Assembly (NCBI RefSeq): GCF_016834455.1
Contig: NZ_CP069213.1
Coordinates: 1,860,501-1,924,500, forward strand
Origin: Shewanella litorisediminis
GTDB taxonomy: Bacteria > Pseudomonadota > Gammaproteobacteria > Enterobacterales > Shewanellaceae
Length of the DNA stretch: 64,000 bases
Reading direction: 5' to 3'
The notes under the pieces were generated by a model. The model made no database searches. It saw only the letters and a program-made list of their open reading frames with translations, and had not been told where the DNA came from. This document shows positions 53,031-63,042 of the stretch, one piece after another. The translations under genes were made by a program, and so were the position numbers. Each line of letters starts with the position of its first letter. Position 1 is the first letter of the stretch.

Positions 53031-54245
53031 ATGCTCGCATCGCCTTTGTCACCTTCTTCTGCCGAACTCGTTCTTGGGATCCTCAATCAGGTGCTGATTG
53101 AAGGCTCGCCACTGGACAGGGCCTACTCACGCCACTTTTCGGGCCTTAAGCTCGAAAGTGAAGAGCAGGCCAGAATCGCCACCGTGACCGGCGAGCTTAT
53201 CCGGCGCCTGAACCTCTTCTGTTTCCTTGCCGACACCACCCCGGAGCGCATCGAGCGTGAAGGCAGCCGGGTGCTCAATGCCTGGCACAGGTTCCATGGT
53301 TTGGCGATTCCGCGTCTCAGATACACCCTGGATATTGAAGATGGGGTCTTTGCCGAACGTCTCGAGCGTGCCAAGGCCGCGCCGCTGTTGTGGGACGGAT
53401 GCCCGGACTGGCTGGATAAACTCGGGCAGGCGGAGCTGGGTGATAGCTGGGTGGCCGAGCGAGCGGCTCTGTCTTTGGCCCCCAAGCGTTATCTGCGCAC
53501 CAATGGCCTTAAGTGTACCCGGGATGAACTGGCACAGCGTCTGGCCGCTGAAGGGGTTGAGACTGTTCCTGTTGCCGGGGTGGACTCAGCACTGGAAGTG
53601 ACCTCCAATGCCGCGCTCTTTCGCACCAAGGCCTTTGCCGATGGCTGGTTTGAGCAGCAGGACGCCGGTTCCCAGTTGGTTGCCGCCGCGCTGGATGTGA
53701 AACCCGGGATGCGGGTGATTGACGCCTGTGCCGGTGCCGGCGGCAAGACGCTGCATCTGGCCGCCGCCATGGCGGGCAAGGGCAGGTTGCTTGCCATGGA
53801 CGTAGAGCAGTGGAAACTGGATAACCTCAAAGAGCGTGCCCGCCGCGCCGGTGCCCACAACGTGGAGACCCGGCTCATTGCCGGCAGTAAAACCATTAAG
53901 CGTTTGAAACTGTCGGCCGACCGATTGCTGCTGGACGTGCCTTGCTCCGGCCTTGGGGTGCTCAAGCGTAATCCCGATGCCAAGTGGCGCGATACCGAAG
54001 AGCGTTTGCCGGTGCTGATGGAGCTGCAGGCCCATATTCTTGGCAGCTACAGCCGCATGGTGAAGGTGGGAGGCATACTGGTGTATGCAACCTGCTCAAT
54101 CATGCCCTGTGAAAACCGCGGCCAGGTTGATGCGTTTTTGGCGGCCAATCCCAACTTCCGTTTGCTGGAGGATGAAAATATTACCCCGGCCACATCGGGC
54201 TTTGATGGTTTCTATCTTGCCAAATTGGAACGCATCGCCGAGTAA
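53031..54245 (+). CDS. RsmB/NOP-type RNA (cytosine-5) methyltransferase
   Basis: The 404-residue protein has an N-terminal NusB-like part and a SAM-dependent methyltransferase domain: VIDACAGAGGKTLHLAA (SAM binding), LLDVPCSGLGVLKRNPD and ATCSIMPCEN, the two cysteines of m5C methyltransferases. The target (rRNA or tRNA) is not decidable. Start at 53031 by family pattern. Confidence 0.88.
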   Translation: MLASPLSPSSAELVLGILNQVLIEGSPLDRAYSRHFSGLKLESEEQARIATVTGELIRRLNLFCFLADTTPERIEREGSRVLNAWHRFHGLAIPRLRYTLDIEDGVFAERLERAKAAPLLWDGCPDWLDKLGQAELGDSWVAERAALSLAPKRYLRTNGLKCTRDELAQRLAAEGVETVPVAGVDSALEVTSNAALFRTKAFADGWFEQQDAGSQLVAAALDVKPGMRVIDACAGAGGKTLHLAAAMAGKGRLLAMDVEQWKLDNLKERARRAGAHNVETRLIAGSKTIKRLKLSADRLLLDVPCSGLGVLKRNPDAKWRDTEERLPVLMELQAHILGSYSRMVKVGGILVYATCSIMPCENRGQVDAFLAANPNFRLLEDENITPATSGFDGFYLAKLERIAE

Positions 54246-54365
54246 TCGGCCCTGAACAACGTACGCGCATTCTGCCTATGTCCACCGTGACACAAAGGAC
54301 GGCAGAATGCCCTGCGCGGATATCACTGACGCCTTTGCCCCTGCGCTGCTATTCTCCCTGCGCCG

Positions 54366-54785
54366 TTATTCCCCCTGCAAGGTGGCGATGATACGCCGTT
54401 CACCGCCAGAGTTTCGGTGCTCGCCAAGGTAAATGCCCTGCCAGGTGCCGAGGGCCAGCCGTCCTTCGCTGATGGCGAGCATAAGACTGGTTCCCAGCAG
54501 ACTGGATTTCAGATGCGCCGGCATATCGTCCGGCCCTTCATAGTCGTGACGATACCAGGGCTCGTTTTCCCTTACGGTCCGATTGAAAAAGCTTTCAAAA
54601 TCCTGCCTCACCGTGGGGTCGGCATTTTCATTGAGACTCAGGGATGCGGAAGTATGGAGCAGCTGCAGATGCAGTAAACCGACTTTTACATTGGCAAGCT
54701 CAGGCAGCTGGGTCGTTATTTCGTCTGTGACCAAATGAAAGCCGCGGCTTTTGGGCCTGAGGCTGAAGCGTTTTTGAAACCACAT
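54366..54785 (-). CDS. YjbQ/UPF0047 family protein
   Basis: The 139-residue protein has the YjbQ pattern ([37 protein letters not shown]). Role unclear; thiamine phosphate synthase activity has been reported for members. AGGGAGA lies before the ATG at 54785. Convergent with the RsmB-like gene. Confidence 0.9.
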   Translation of the reverse strand: MWFQKRFSLRPKSRGFHLVTDEITTQLPELANVKVGLLHLQLLHTSASLSLNENADPTVRQDFESFFNRTVRENEPWYRHDYEGPDDMPAHLKSSLLGTSLMLAISEGRLALGTWQGIYLGEHRNSGGERRIIATLQGE

Positions 54786-54901
54786 AATGCATCTCCCTTT
54801 TTCGAACCCGCAGTGTATGAAAGCCCCCTGACTCATGCAAGCGCTGCCATGGGGCACGCTTTGGGGTAGAATAGACACATTGCAAGATTGAGGAGAGTCC
54901 C

Positions 54902-55180
54902 ATGGCCAGAGCCTGTGCCAGACATATTTTGGTCAAAACCCGGGAAGAAGCGGAAAAGCTCAAAGCCCGAATCGACAAAGGGGAAGATTTTGGCAAATTA
55001 GCCAAGCAGTATTCCCTGTGCTCATCGAAACGCCGCAGCGGCGATCTCGGCGAATTTGGCCCGGGGCAAATGGTAAAGGCCTTTGACGATGTGGTGTTTA
55101 AAAAGCCCGTGCTCGAAGTTCATGGCCCGGTAAAAACCCGATTTGGCTTCCATCTTATCCAAACGATTTACCGTAACTGA
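54902..55180 (+). CDS. ppiC: Parvulin peptidyl-prolyl isomerase PpiC
   Basis: The 92-residue protein is a single parvulin domain ([44 protein letters not shown]). Cytoplasmic. GGAGAG lies just before the ATG. The nuclease gene follows after two bases. Confidence 0.94.
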   Translation: MARACARHILVKTREEAEKLKARIDKGEDFGKLAKQYSLCSSKRRSGDLGEFGPGQMVKAFDDVVFKKPVLEVHGPVKTRFGFHLIQTIYRN

Positions 55181-55182
55181 GC

Positions 55183-56949
55183 TTGGCTAACACACTGGAC
55201 GATCCCGATTATTACCTGAGGCACTTCAGACTCTTGCTGAGTGGCCTCGGACGTTATCGGGATCTGCTTTCCGAAGACGAGCTTAAACTCCTGAATTGTA
55301 CCGACACCCTGTCAGAAGGTGCTCTCAGGCTCCTGGTACGGCTACTCAGTCGCCGTGGCAGTCATTTTCGCCTGAGCAAACTGCGTTACGCCGATATTCC
55401 TGCCTTGACGGATGCCTGCGCCGAACTGCAACGGCACGGGTTTATCACCCTTGGCGTGTCACCCGAGCCGGGCATACTTTCATCCCTTATCACCCGCGAT
55501 GAGCTTGCTGCCGCGATAATGCAGCTGCAAAGTGTCAGTAAAGAAAAGGGTTTGGATACGACGGCGGCCCGGGTTCCAAAATCCGCCACCAAGCAGCAGC
55601 TTGTGGCCCACGCTCATGAAACCCTGCTGGCCGATGGAACCACTCTTTGGCCAGGTATAGCGAAGCAATTCACCGATGATTTACTCAGGCTCGACGCTGC
55701 ACCCGCCCATGACACCTTAAGACTGTTGTATTTTGGTAATGCCTGGCAGCAATCTGACGAGTTTGTCATCACCGAACTCGGTTATCGGCGCTACGAAGAT
55801 TATCCACTGGACGCCGCCCACCGCCGATTTGATAACCGGGCTCAGGTTGAGCTTGCCTTGTTGTGCGCCGATATTGCCCGGCAATTGGAAGACATAAGAG
55901 CGCTTTCTCTGCCTGCACTGGCGTCGCTGGTTGAGGTGCTTAACAAGCAGATACAGTCGGCCGTGGGGGCTGCTCCTGAGTCATCATCTGAGCTTGACGT
56001 CGATATACACAGACAGGCACGCAAACTGAAGCGGCTGCTTTGCCGTATCGCCAGGGAGTATGAACGTCGGGGCTTAACCGAGCAGGCACTGGCGCTGTAT
56101 CAAGGTTTGGAACTGGTGCCGGCCCGTGAGCGCAGGGCTCGCTGCCTGGAAGCCCTTGGCCGCTGCCATGAAGCCTTTGACGCGGCGCAGACGCTCTTTG
56201 CTTCTGCGCTGGCCGACGAGGAATACCATGCCAGCCTGCGTATTTTGCCAAGGCTTGCCAAAAAAGCGGGTTTACACTGGCAAAAGCCCGACCCCTCTAG
56301 ACTGACCGAACAGGCACTGGTGTTAACCAGAGTGTCAGGGCCCGAGTATGCCGTTCTTCACCACTTTGATAGCCTGGGAATACCGGGATGGCACCTCGAA
56401 AACGCCTTCAGTTGTGGCCTTTTTGGTTTGGCTCTGTGGGATATCCTGTTTGCGCCGGTAAAAGGTGCCTTTGACCATCCATTTCAAACTGCGCCATCCG
56501 ACATGTACCAGCCGGAGTTCAGCCAGCGGCGCCGCGCTCTGATCAATGAGCGGCTTGCCACGCTCAAAGCAGGCGATGTATCAGTTCTTGGCCGCCATTT
56601 TCACAGTAAGCGGGGCATAGCCAACGACTGGGTGAATTGGGCTTTGTGGGACGAGCAGCTTTTTGCCGCACTATTTCCTTATCTTAATGGCCCCTTTGTT
56701 GCGTCACTGGTGGAGAGGTTACTGCAGGACCTGCGTGCCAGACGCAGTGGTTTTCCGGATCTGGTGTTGATCCGGGATGCGCAGCTTGTCTTTATCGAAG
56801 TCAAAGGGCCGGGTGACCGCCTCGCTGATCACCAAAAAGATTGGTTGAGTTGGCTTGGTATGGCAAAGGTCGCAAGTGAGGTGGTCTGGGTGAGCTGGCA
56901 AGCTCAAACCGATGATGGAGTGGGTTCGGGATCCAAGGATTGCTGTTAA
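55183..56949 (+). CDS. FAN1-type VRR-NUC nuclease
   Basis: The 588-residue protein ends with a VRR-NUC domain (about residues 475-575): FPDLVLIRDAQLVFIEVKGPGDRLADHQKDWL has the E-V-K and D of the PD-(D/E)XK nuclease. The N-terminal part has the SAP/TPR-like region of bacterial FAN1 orthologues, which cut 5' flaps and interstrand crosslinks. TTG is the start at 55183; there is no strong ribosome-binding site, and it is probably coupled to ppiC. Confidence 0.82.
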   Translation: MANTLDDPDYYLRHFRLLLSGLGRYRDLLSEDELKLLNCTDTLSEGALRLLVRLLSRRGSHFRLSKLRYADIPALTDACAELQRHGFITLGVSPEPGILSSLITRDELAAAIMQLQSVSKEKGLDTTAARVPKSATKQQLVAHAHETLLADGTTLWPGIAKQFTDDLLRLDAAPAHDTLRLLYFGNAWQQSDEFVITELGYRRYEDYPLDAAHRRFDNRAQVELALLCADIARQLEDIRALSLPALASLVEVLNKQIQSAVGAAPESSSELDVDIHRQARKLKRLLCRIAREYERRGLTEQALALYQGLELVPARERRARCLEALGRCHEAFDAAQTLFASALADEEYHASLRILPRLAKKAGLHWQKPDPSRLTEQALVLTRVSGPEYAVLHHFDSLGIPGWHLENAFSCGLFGLALWDILFAPVKGAFDHPFQTAPSDMYQPEFSQRRRALINERLATLKAGDVSVLGRHFHSKRGIANDWVNWALWDEQLFAALFPYLNGPFVASLVERLLQDLRARRSGFPDLVLIRDAQLVFIEVKGPGDRLADHQKDWLSWLGMAKVASEVVWVSWQAQTDDGVGSGSKDCC

Positions 56950-57040
56950 GAACACCCAAAAGTCTGGGGGCGCGTAAGTCAGCCGTTTTCGGTCCTGATT
57001 AAGGTCGAGGTGGCGATTGCCACCCCGTGCCCCTCGAACG

Positions 57041-57421
57041 TCAGCTGTCGGCACCGTGGGCTGCGGCTCCTTTGTCGGTTCCCGTGAGTTCCAGCTGTAA
57101 CAGCAGCATATCCTCGCCGCCGGTTACCCGGGTGAAGGGGCTTTGACACTTTGGGCACAGCACCCTGTGCCCGTCGGCCTCGCCCTGATAACCACATTCA
57201 TTGCACTCGAGTCGCAGCGGCTCAATTTCCATCTCAAGGCTGGCATCGGCGCAGCGACCTTCGAGCTTAAAGGTATCAAAGGCGGTGGCGAGCAGGGCCG
57301 GCTCGACACCACTTAAGGCGCCAATGCGAATGCAGACCCGGCTTATTCCACTGGCCCCGACGCTGCGGGCATGTTGCTCGCAGCTGTCCAGCAGCGCCTG
57401 AACGATGGAAAATTCGTGCAT
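57041..57421 (-). CDS. hypA: Hydrogenase nickel incorporation protein HypA
   Basis: The 126-residue protein has the N-terminal Ni ligand H2 (MHEFSIV) and the zinc-binding cysteines CNECG and CPKCQ. It delivers nickel with HypB. Start at 57421 overlaps the hypE stop by one base; the ATG two codons earlier breaks the H2 position. Confidence 0.95.
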   Translation of the reverse strand: MHEFSIVQALLDSCEQHARSVGASGISRVCIRIGALSGVEPALLATAFDTFKLEGRCADASLEMEIEPLRLECNECGYQGEADGHRVLCPKCQSPFTRVTGGEDMLLLQLELTGTDKGAAAHGADS

Positions 57422-58425
57422 TAGCAAATCCTTGGCAGCAATTCACCGGCGGGCAGGTCAAGGTATCTGTTGCTGCCCCACGGCGTGTGCAGTATTACGC
57501 GCCCGGCAGGGCTCTCACCCACACGACCTATGATGGCCGCGTGCTCGCAGTGGCCAAAGCGCTTGAGTACCTCCAGCGCGCCTTCTGCCTGTGCAGCAGG
57601 GAGCGCCATGACGAAGGTGCCTTCGTTGGCCAGATCTGTGGCTTCAAAGCCATAGAGCTCACACAGGCCTTTCACTTCATCGCTCACGGGGACTGCGGCC
57701 TCATCGACCTCTATCATAACGTCGGATGCAGCTGCCCATTCATTGAGCACAGCCGCAAGGCCGCCCCGGGTTGCGTCGCGCATGGCATGGATATCAAAGG
57801 GATGCACCAAGAGTTGCTCCACCGAGCTCCAGAGGGTTGCACAGTCGCTTTCAAGGCCGGACTCCAGCTCCAGTCCTTCCCGGGCCATCAGAATCGCCGC
57901 ACCGTGGCGCCCAATATCCCCTGAGACCAGTATGGCATCACCGGCTCGCAGGTTTTTTGCCGACAAGCCGGGTTTGACAATCCGGCCCACCCCGGTGGTG
58001 TTTAAAAACAGGCCATCGGCGCAGCCTTTGGGAACCACCTTGGTATCGCCGCAGACGATTTTGGCACCGCATTTCTTAAGCTCGCTCGCCATGGAGGCCA
58101 CTATGGCCTCAAGGGATGCCATGGGAAAGCCTTCTTCGATGATGACACCAAGGCTCAGGTACTGAGGTTCGGCGCCCATCATGGCCAAATCATTGACTGT
58201 ACCGGCAATGGCCAGCTTACCTATGTCGCCACCGGCGAAAAACAGCGGCGACACAGTGAAAGAGTCTGTGGTAAAGGCAGTGGGGCCCTGCAGGTTCAGG
58301 AGGGCGGCATCTTCTTCATTTCTCAGGATGCAGTTGTCAAAGGCCTTGAAAAACAGGTTACGAATGAGTTTATTCATTTCCAGGCCGCCGCCACCGTGGG
58401 CGAGCTGAATACTGTTAGTCGACAT
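57421..58425 (-). CDS. hypE: Hydrogenase maturation protein HypE
   Basis: The 334-residue protein has the PurM-like ATP domain (HGGGGLEMNKLI; GDTKVVPKG) and the conserved C-terminal PRIC, whose cysteine is carbamoylated and dehydrated to cyanide. Start at 58425 (MSTNSIQLAHGGGG); it overlaps hypD by 11 bases. Confidence 0.95.
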   Translation of the reverse strand: MSTNSIQLAHGGGGLEMNKLIRNLFFKAFDNCILRNEEDAALLNLQGPTAFTTDSFTVSPLFFAGGDIGKLAIAGTVNDLAMMGAEPQYLSLGVIIEEGFPMASLEAIVASMASELKKCGAKIVCGDTKVVPKGCADGLFLNTTGVGRIVKPGLSAKNLRAGDAILVSGDIGRHGAAILMAREGLELESGLESDCATLWSSVEQLLVHPFDIHAMRDATRGGLAAVLNEWAAASDVMIEVDEAAVPVSDEVKGLCELYGFEATDLANEGTFVMALPAAQAEGALEVLKRFGHCEHAAIIGRVGESPAGRVILHTPWGSNRYLDLPAGELLPRIC

Positions 58426-59575
58426 GCTGGACTCCATGGTAGCGGTAATAGGCATTGCAGGCGCCTTCTGAGCTGACCATGCAACTGCCAAGGGGCGTTT
58501 GTGGGGTGCACCCACGGCCAAAGACTTTGCAGTCCATGGGGTTGGCAAGACCACGCAGTATGTCACCACACTGGCAGGCCTTGTGATCGTCGATTTCCTG
58601 AACCGGTAACCGATCACCAAAGTGGATTTCGGCATCCCTGTGGGCGTACTTGTCTCTGAGTTTCAGGGCCGACTGGGGAATGGGGCCCAGACCCCGCCAG
58701 CGGAAGCTGTCGCGCACTTCAAAGTACTCGTCCACCAGCGCCTGTGCAGTCAGGTTACCCTGCTCAGACACGGCGCGGCTGTATTGCACCTCAACCACGG
58801 ATTCGGCGTGATTTTTAAGCTCCACCAAACGCAAAATGGACTCCATCACATCCACGGGTTCAAAACCGCTGACCACCACGGGGGTATGGTGCGCCTCGGC
58901 AGCGCGGCGATAGATTTTGGCGCCGCTTATCACACTCACGTGGGCCGGACCGATAAAGGCATTGACCTTGGTGGCCGGCTCGGCCATGACGGCATCGATG
59001 GCAGGCGGCACCAGCACATGGTTGATATGAAACATCAGGTTGGGGAGTGCGGCACGCTCAGCTTCCCTGAGCAGCACAGCCGTCATGGGGGTGGAGGTTT
59101 CAAAGCCGATGGCAAAAAACACCACCGTCTTGTTGGGGTTGTCCTTTGCGATGGCCAGAGCATCGAGGGGATCGTACAGGGGGCGGACATCGGCGCCATT
59201 GGCACGGGCCTGTGCCAGGCTGCCTTTGGAGCCGGGTACCCTAATCATGTCACCGAGGGTCAGCAGTATCACATCGTCCATGTTCGCCAGGGCAATGGCC
59301 TGATCGATGCGCTCTTTGGGCATCACACACACGGGGCAGCCGGGACCATGGATAAATTTTACATTGTCCGGTATTAAACCCAGCAGGCCATATTTCATGA
59401 TGGTGTGGGTATGACCGCCGCACACCTCCATGATATAGAGCGGCGCAGAAAGCTTTTTGGCCTCATTGCCGATGCGGGCTGCGAGTGCCCGGATAGTGTC
59501 GGCATCACGAAAACCTTCGTAGAGGGACTTGAGTTTAAGTGATGAATTCATTTCACCGGTGGCAGGCTCAGTCAT
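58415..59575 (-). CDS. hypD: Hydrogenase maturation protein HypD
   Basis: The 386-residue iron-sulfur protein builds the Fe(CN)2CO unit with HypC and HypE. It has CGGHTHT, GPGCPVC and the C-terminal cluster cysteines (CQCG; FGRGCTPQTPLGSCMVSSEGAC). Its start overlaps hypC by eight bases; an ATG eight codons later is an alternative. Confidence 0.95.
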   Translation of the reverse strand: MTEPATGEMNSSLKLKSLYEGFRDADTIRALAARIGNEAKKLSAPLYIMEVCGGHTHTIMKYGLLGLIPDNVKFIHGPGCPVCVMPKERIDQAIALANMDDVILLTLGDMIRVPGSKGSLAQARANGADVRPLYDPLDALAIAKDNPNKTVVFFAIGFETSTPMTAVLLREAERAALPNLMFHINHVLVPPAIDAVMAEPATKVNAFIGPAHVSVISGAKIYRRAAEAHHTPVVVSGFEPVDVMESILRLVELKNHAESVVEVQYSRAVSEQGNLTAQALVDEYFEVRDSFRWRGLGPIPQSALKLRDKYAHRDAEIHFGDRLPVQEIDDHKACQCGDILRGLANPMDCKVFGRGCTPQTPLGSCMVSSEGACNAYYRYHGVQHVD

Positions 59576-59813
59576 GATTTTCTGCCTCCAGCTTCTGGGC
59601 GATTTCTCTGTACAGCTTTAAACTCTCAAGGGCATCTTCTTTGTCAATTTTATTCATCGCAAAGCCGATGTGGATTAACACATAGTCGCCGATATGGATC
59701 TCGTCGCTGAGTAAATGGCGACTGACTTTTCGCCGCACGCCCAGGGTATCAACGGTAATGGCCTGTTCATCCGGGTGCAATGCCACGACTTCAGAAGGTA
59801 CGGAAAGGCACAT
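59568..59813 (-). CDS. hypC: Hydrogenase assembly chaperone HypC
   Basis: The 81-residue protein has the essential Cys2 (MCLSVPSEVV). It binds HypD and the large subunit precursor. It begins three bases after hypB. Confidence 0.95.
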   Translation of the reverse strand: MCLSVPSEVVALHPDEQAITVDTLGVRRKVSRHLLSDEIHIGDYVLIHIGFAMNKIDKEDALESLKLYREIAQKLEAENHD

Positions 59814-59816
59814 AGC

Positions 59817-60593
59817 TCAGTTTCCTCCAACAGTCGTGTGAAAGCGCTCGCGGTGATCCTGCGTCAGCCAGGCCGCCAGTCTGTCCATGCCGCGACCGTC
59901 CTTGATGGACAATTCAATCACTTCACACTGGGGATTAAGTGCTCTGAGGCTGTCTTTGGCACTGTCGACACTGAAATCAAAGTAGGGCGCAAGATCGGAT
60001 TTGGTGATGAGTACCAGATCGGCACGGCGGAACATCACCGGGTATTTGGCAATTTTATCGTCACCTTCGGGCACGGATAAGAGCACGATATTGCGGTGGG
60101 TGCCCACATCGTAGCTTGCCGGACACACCAGATTACCGACGTTTTCGATAAAGGCGATGCTGCCTTCATCGAGGGTAAGACGGTGCAGGGCACCATGGAC
60201 CATAAAGGCATCCAGGTGGCAGGCGCTGCCGGTTTGAATTTGCACCGCTTGAATACCTTTCGCCAGCAGGCGATCGGCATCTTTTGAGGTTTCCAGATCG
60301 CCCTCAATCACGCCGTAGGTGAGTCCCAGATATTCATGCAAGCACTCCAGCAAGGTGGTTTTACCGCTGCCAGGACTGCTCATCAGGTTGTATGCACTTA
60401 TCTGACGGGATTCGAAGTGACTGCGGTTGTGGCCAGCCTCCAGATCGTTTTTATCCAGGATTTTATGGATAACCGACAGGGTCTTGGCGTCATTCAGTTG
60501 AGGGTTGGTGGTGAGTTCATGATGTTCATGAGCATGCTGATGGGGTTCTTGCATCCCGAATCTCGGCAATGAGCAGCCACAGTCCTGGCACAT
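59817..60593 (-). CDS. hypB: Hydrogenase nickel GTPase HypB
   Basis: The 258-residue protein has the N-terminal MCQDCGC nickel site, a short histidine-rich stretch (HQHAHEHHE), P-loop SSPGSGKTT and the other GTPase motifs (ITKSDL). It passes nickel with HypA. A 103-base gap separates it from hypF. Confidence 0.95.
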   Translation of the reverse strand: MCQDCGCSLPRFGMQEPHQHAHEHHELTTNPQLNDAKTLSVIHKILDKNDLEAGHNRSHFESRQISAYNLMSSPGSGKTTLLECLHEYLGLTYGVIEGDLETSKDADRLLAKGIQAVQIQTGSACHLDAFMVHGALHRLTLDEGSIAFIENVGNLVCPASYDVGTHRNIVLLSVPEGDDKIAKYPVMFRRADLVLITKSDLAPYFDFSVDSAKDSLRALNPQCEVIELSIKDGRGMDRLAAWLTQDHRERFHTTVGGN

Positions 60594-60696
60594 GTAGGGA
60601 GTCTCCTTGGGCTATTTGGCACAATTCTGATACAGCTGATTAACGAAAGATTTGATGTGGGTCAGCATTTGGCGACGGCGGGACAATCTGGCGCAC

Positions 60697-63012
60697 TTAT
60701 TGGTTGAAACTGTGAACTGCGTACCAAAGTTGGCCGAGGGCGATACCGCCATCGTTTACAGGTACCTGACCCCACGGCAGCAGCTTGAGACCCTGTTGAG
60801 ACAGCTTAAGGGCGGTGGCATTGGCGAGGGTACGGCTCTGGAACACTCCGCCGCTCAGCGCCACGGGCAAATTGGGATAATGGCGCGCCTTCTCGACGAT
60901 GGCATCGGCGATGGCATTGATAAAGGCTTTCGCCAGGCATTCAGGGGGCGTATCGAGTGTGTCCATCTGTTCCAGCATGGACACCAGCAGCGCTGCGCCG
61001 TCCCACTGACCGTGCTTTTCTTCCAGTATCAGGGTAGGTATGGGGCCTGTTGCCCGGGCGGCAAAGGCTTCCAGTAACATGCCTGCCTGGCCTTCAAACT
61101 CGACACGCTGGCAAATACCCAGCAAGGCGGCGGCCGCATCAAATAGCCGCCCCATGGATGAGCTTTGCAGCGTGCCGGGACGGCTGATGACTTTAAGGTG
61201 GTTGCTCAGCATGGACGGACTTAAATGGGCAAGACAGGGAAGCCCCTGAAGCCGTGATGCTGACAGGTAACCCGAGAGCAGGCTCAAGAGCACGCGCCAG
61301 GGTTCGCTGCTGGCTTTGTCGCCGCCGGGCAGGGCAAAGGGCTTGAGTCCACCGAGGCGCTCGAAATGGGTCGCGCTGCACAGCAGCACTTCGCCACCCC
61401 AAAGACTCATGTCATCACCGAGGCCGGTGCCATCAAAGCTGAACCCCAGTACAGGTTCGCTGAGTGAATTGGCCGCCATGACCGACAATATGTGGGCAAA
61501 ATGGTGCTGCACGGTAAGGAGTTCTACGCCGCGATCGCTGCTTTGTGCATAACGCCGGGCAAAACGACTAGGGGCATAATCCGGGTGATGATCGGCAACC
61601 ACGCAGCCGGGCTCAACCTGATATAGCCGCTTGAAGCTCTCCAGGGTTCGAATAAAGTAATCTTCGGCTTCGATACTGAACAGATCGCCAATATGAGGGC
61701 TTAAGAACAGGTTGTGACCAAGGCCAAATGCCAGGGTGTTTTTTTGCTGAGGCCCCACTGCCATCAGGTGGGATTGGCTCGGCCGTGGGCTGAGAATCGC
61801 CAGCGGAGCATATCCTCTGGCGAGGCGGATAACCTGTAGCTGCCCGGCACACCACTGGACCACGCTGTCGTCGCAGCCGGATACGATGGGGCGATCGTGG
61901 TCGAGAATATAATCCACCACACCCGCCAGTTTTTGGTGGATATCGGCAGCGTCGATGATGATGGGCTCGCCGCTGCGATTGGCGCTGGTGGCGACCAGCG
62001 GCCGGTCAACGGCGTCCAGCAGTAAGGCGTGCAGCGGCGTATAGGGTAAAAAGAGCCCTATACGGTCGATGCCGGGCGCCACCGAGGGCGCAAGCTCGCT
62101 TTGCTGGACAACATTCAGGGGGCTACCGATCGCCGCTGCAGCTTTTTTCATGATGACGATGGGCCGCTCCCGGGAGCAAAGCAGTTGCCACTCTTCATCC
62201 GCGCCATCGGCAAAGCTTTTTGCCATGGCAGGGTCTTTAACCATCACAGCGAGGGGCTTTGCCGGACGTACCTTGCGCGCCCGCAGGGCGCTCACTGCCT
62301 CCTCGCTGGTGGCATCACACACCAAATGAAAGCCCCCAAGGCCCTTGATGGCGAAGATGGCACCTTGTTTTAACAGCCGGGCACACTCATCCAGACAGAA
62401 ATCGGGCGCGCTGCTGATAAGACGACCATCCGGGCCGGTGAGACTCAGTGTGGGACCACAATTGGGACAGCTGACCGGCTGTGCGTGATAGCGCCTGTCG
62501 AGGGGATTTTTATACTCGGCTTCACACTCGGCGCACATGGCAAAGTGCGCCATGGAGGTGTGCTTTCTGTCGTAGGGCAAGGCTTTTATCAGGGTATAGC
62601 GGGGACCACAGTTGGTGCAGTTGGTGAAGGGGTAGCGGTAATGTCTGTCCTTGGGATTGCGGATATCCGCCAGACAGTCCGGACACATGCTCTTATCCGG
62701 CGATACCACCACCTGAGCCTCACCGCCTGCCTGGCTTTCTTCGATGACAAAGCGTGTTTCATCAAGGTCAGGACCGTCATCCGCTATCAGGGTGAAACCG
62801 TCTATCCGCGCCAGTGGCGGCGGGGCACTGCGCAGTTTTTCAATAAATTCATCGACCTTGTACTGGGCGCCAACCAACCGAATAAAGACGCCTTCTGCAT
62901 CGTTGCGGATACTGCCGCCAAGCCCGAGTTCATGGGCCAGGCGAAACACATGGGGGCGAAACCCGACCCCTTGCACTATGCCGGTGATGTGAAGGCTTAT
63001 CTTTGTACTCAT
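60697..63012 (-). CDS. hypF: Carbamoyltransferase HypF
   Basis: The 771-residue protein makes thiocarbamate on HypE using carbamoyl phosphate. Order: acylphosphatase domain (GIVQGVGFRPHVFRLA, residues 1-90), zinc fingers (CPDC...CTNCG; CAEC...CPNCG, about 108-190), YrdC-like domain (about 205-385) and Kae1-like domain (VADHHPDYA; FSFDGTGLG; ALSGGVFQSRTLA). Confidence 0.95.
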   Translation of the reverse strand: MSTKISLHITGIVQGVGFRPHVFRLAHELGLGGSIRNDAEGVFIRLVGAQYKVDEFIEKLRSAPPPLARIDGFTLIADDGPDLDETRFVIEESQAGGEAQVVVSPDKSMCPDCLADIRNPKDRHYRYPFTNCTNCGPRYTLIKALPYDRKHTSMAHFAMCAECEAEYKNPLDRRYHAQPVSCPNCGPTLSLTGPDGRLISSAPDFCLDECARLLKQGAIFAIKGLGGFHLVCDATSEEAVSALRARKVRPAKPLAVMVKDPAMAKSFADGADEEWQLLCSRERPIVIMKKAAAAIGSPLNVVQQSELAPSVAPGIDRIGLFLPYTPLHALLLDAVDRPLVATSANRSGEPIIIDAADIHQKLAGVVDYILDHDRPIVSGCDDSVVQWCAGQLQVIRLARGYAPLAILSPRPSQSHLMAVGPQQKNTLAFGLGHNLFLSPHIGDLFSIEAEDYFIRTLESFKRLYQVEPGCVVADHHPDYAPSRFARRYAQSSDRGVELLTVQHHFAHILSVMAANSLSEPVLGFSFDGTGLGDDMSLWGGEVLLCSATHFERLGGLKPFALPGGDKASSEPWRVLLSLLSGYLSASRLQGLPCLAHLSPSMLSNHLKVISRPGTLQSSSMGRLFDAAAALLGICQRVEFEGQAGMLLEAFAARATGPIPTLILEEKHGQWDGAALLVSMLEQMDTLDTPPECLAKAFINAIADAIVEKARHYPNLPVALSGGVFQSRTLANATALKLSQQGLKLLPWGQVPVNDGGIALGQLWYAVHSFNQ

Positions 63013-63042
63013 AGCGTCAGCTTATTGCCTTGTTTTTCTATG

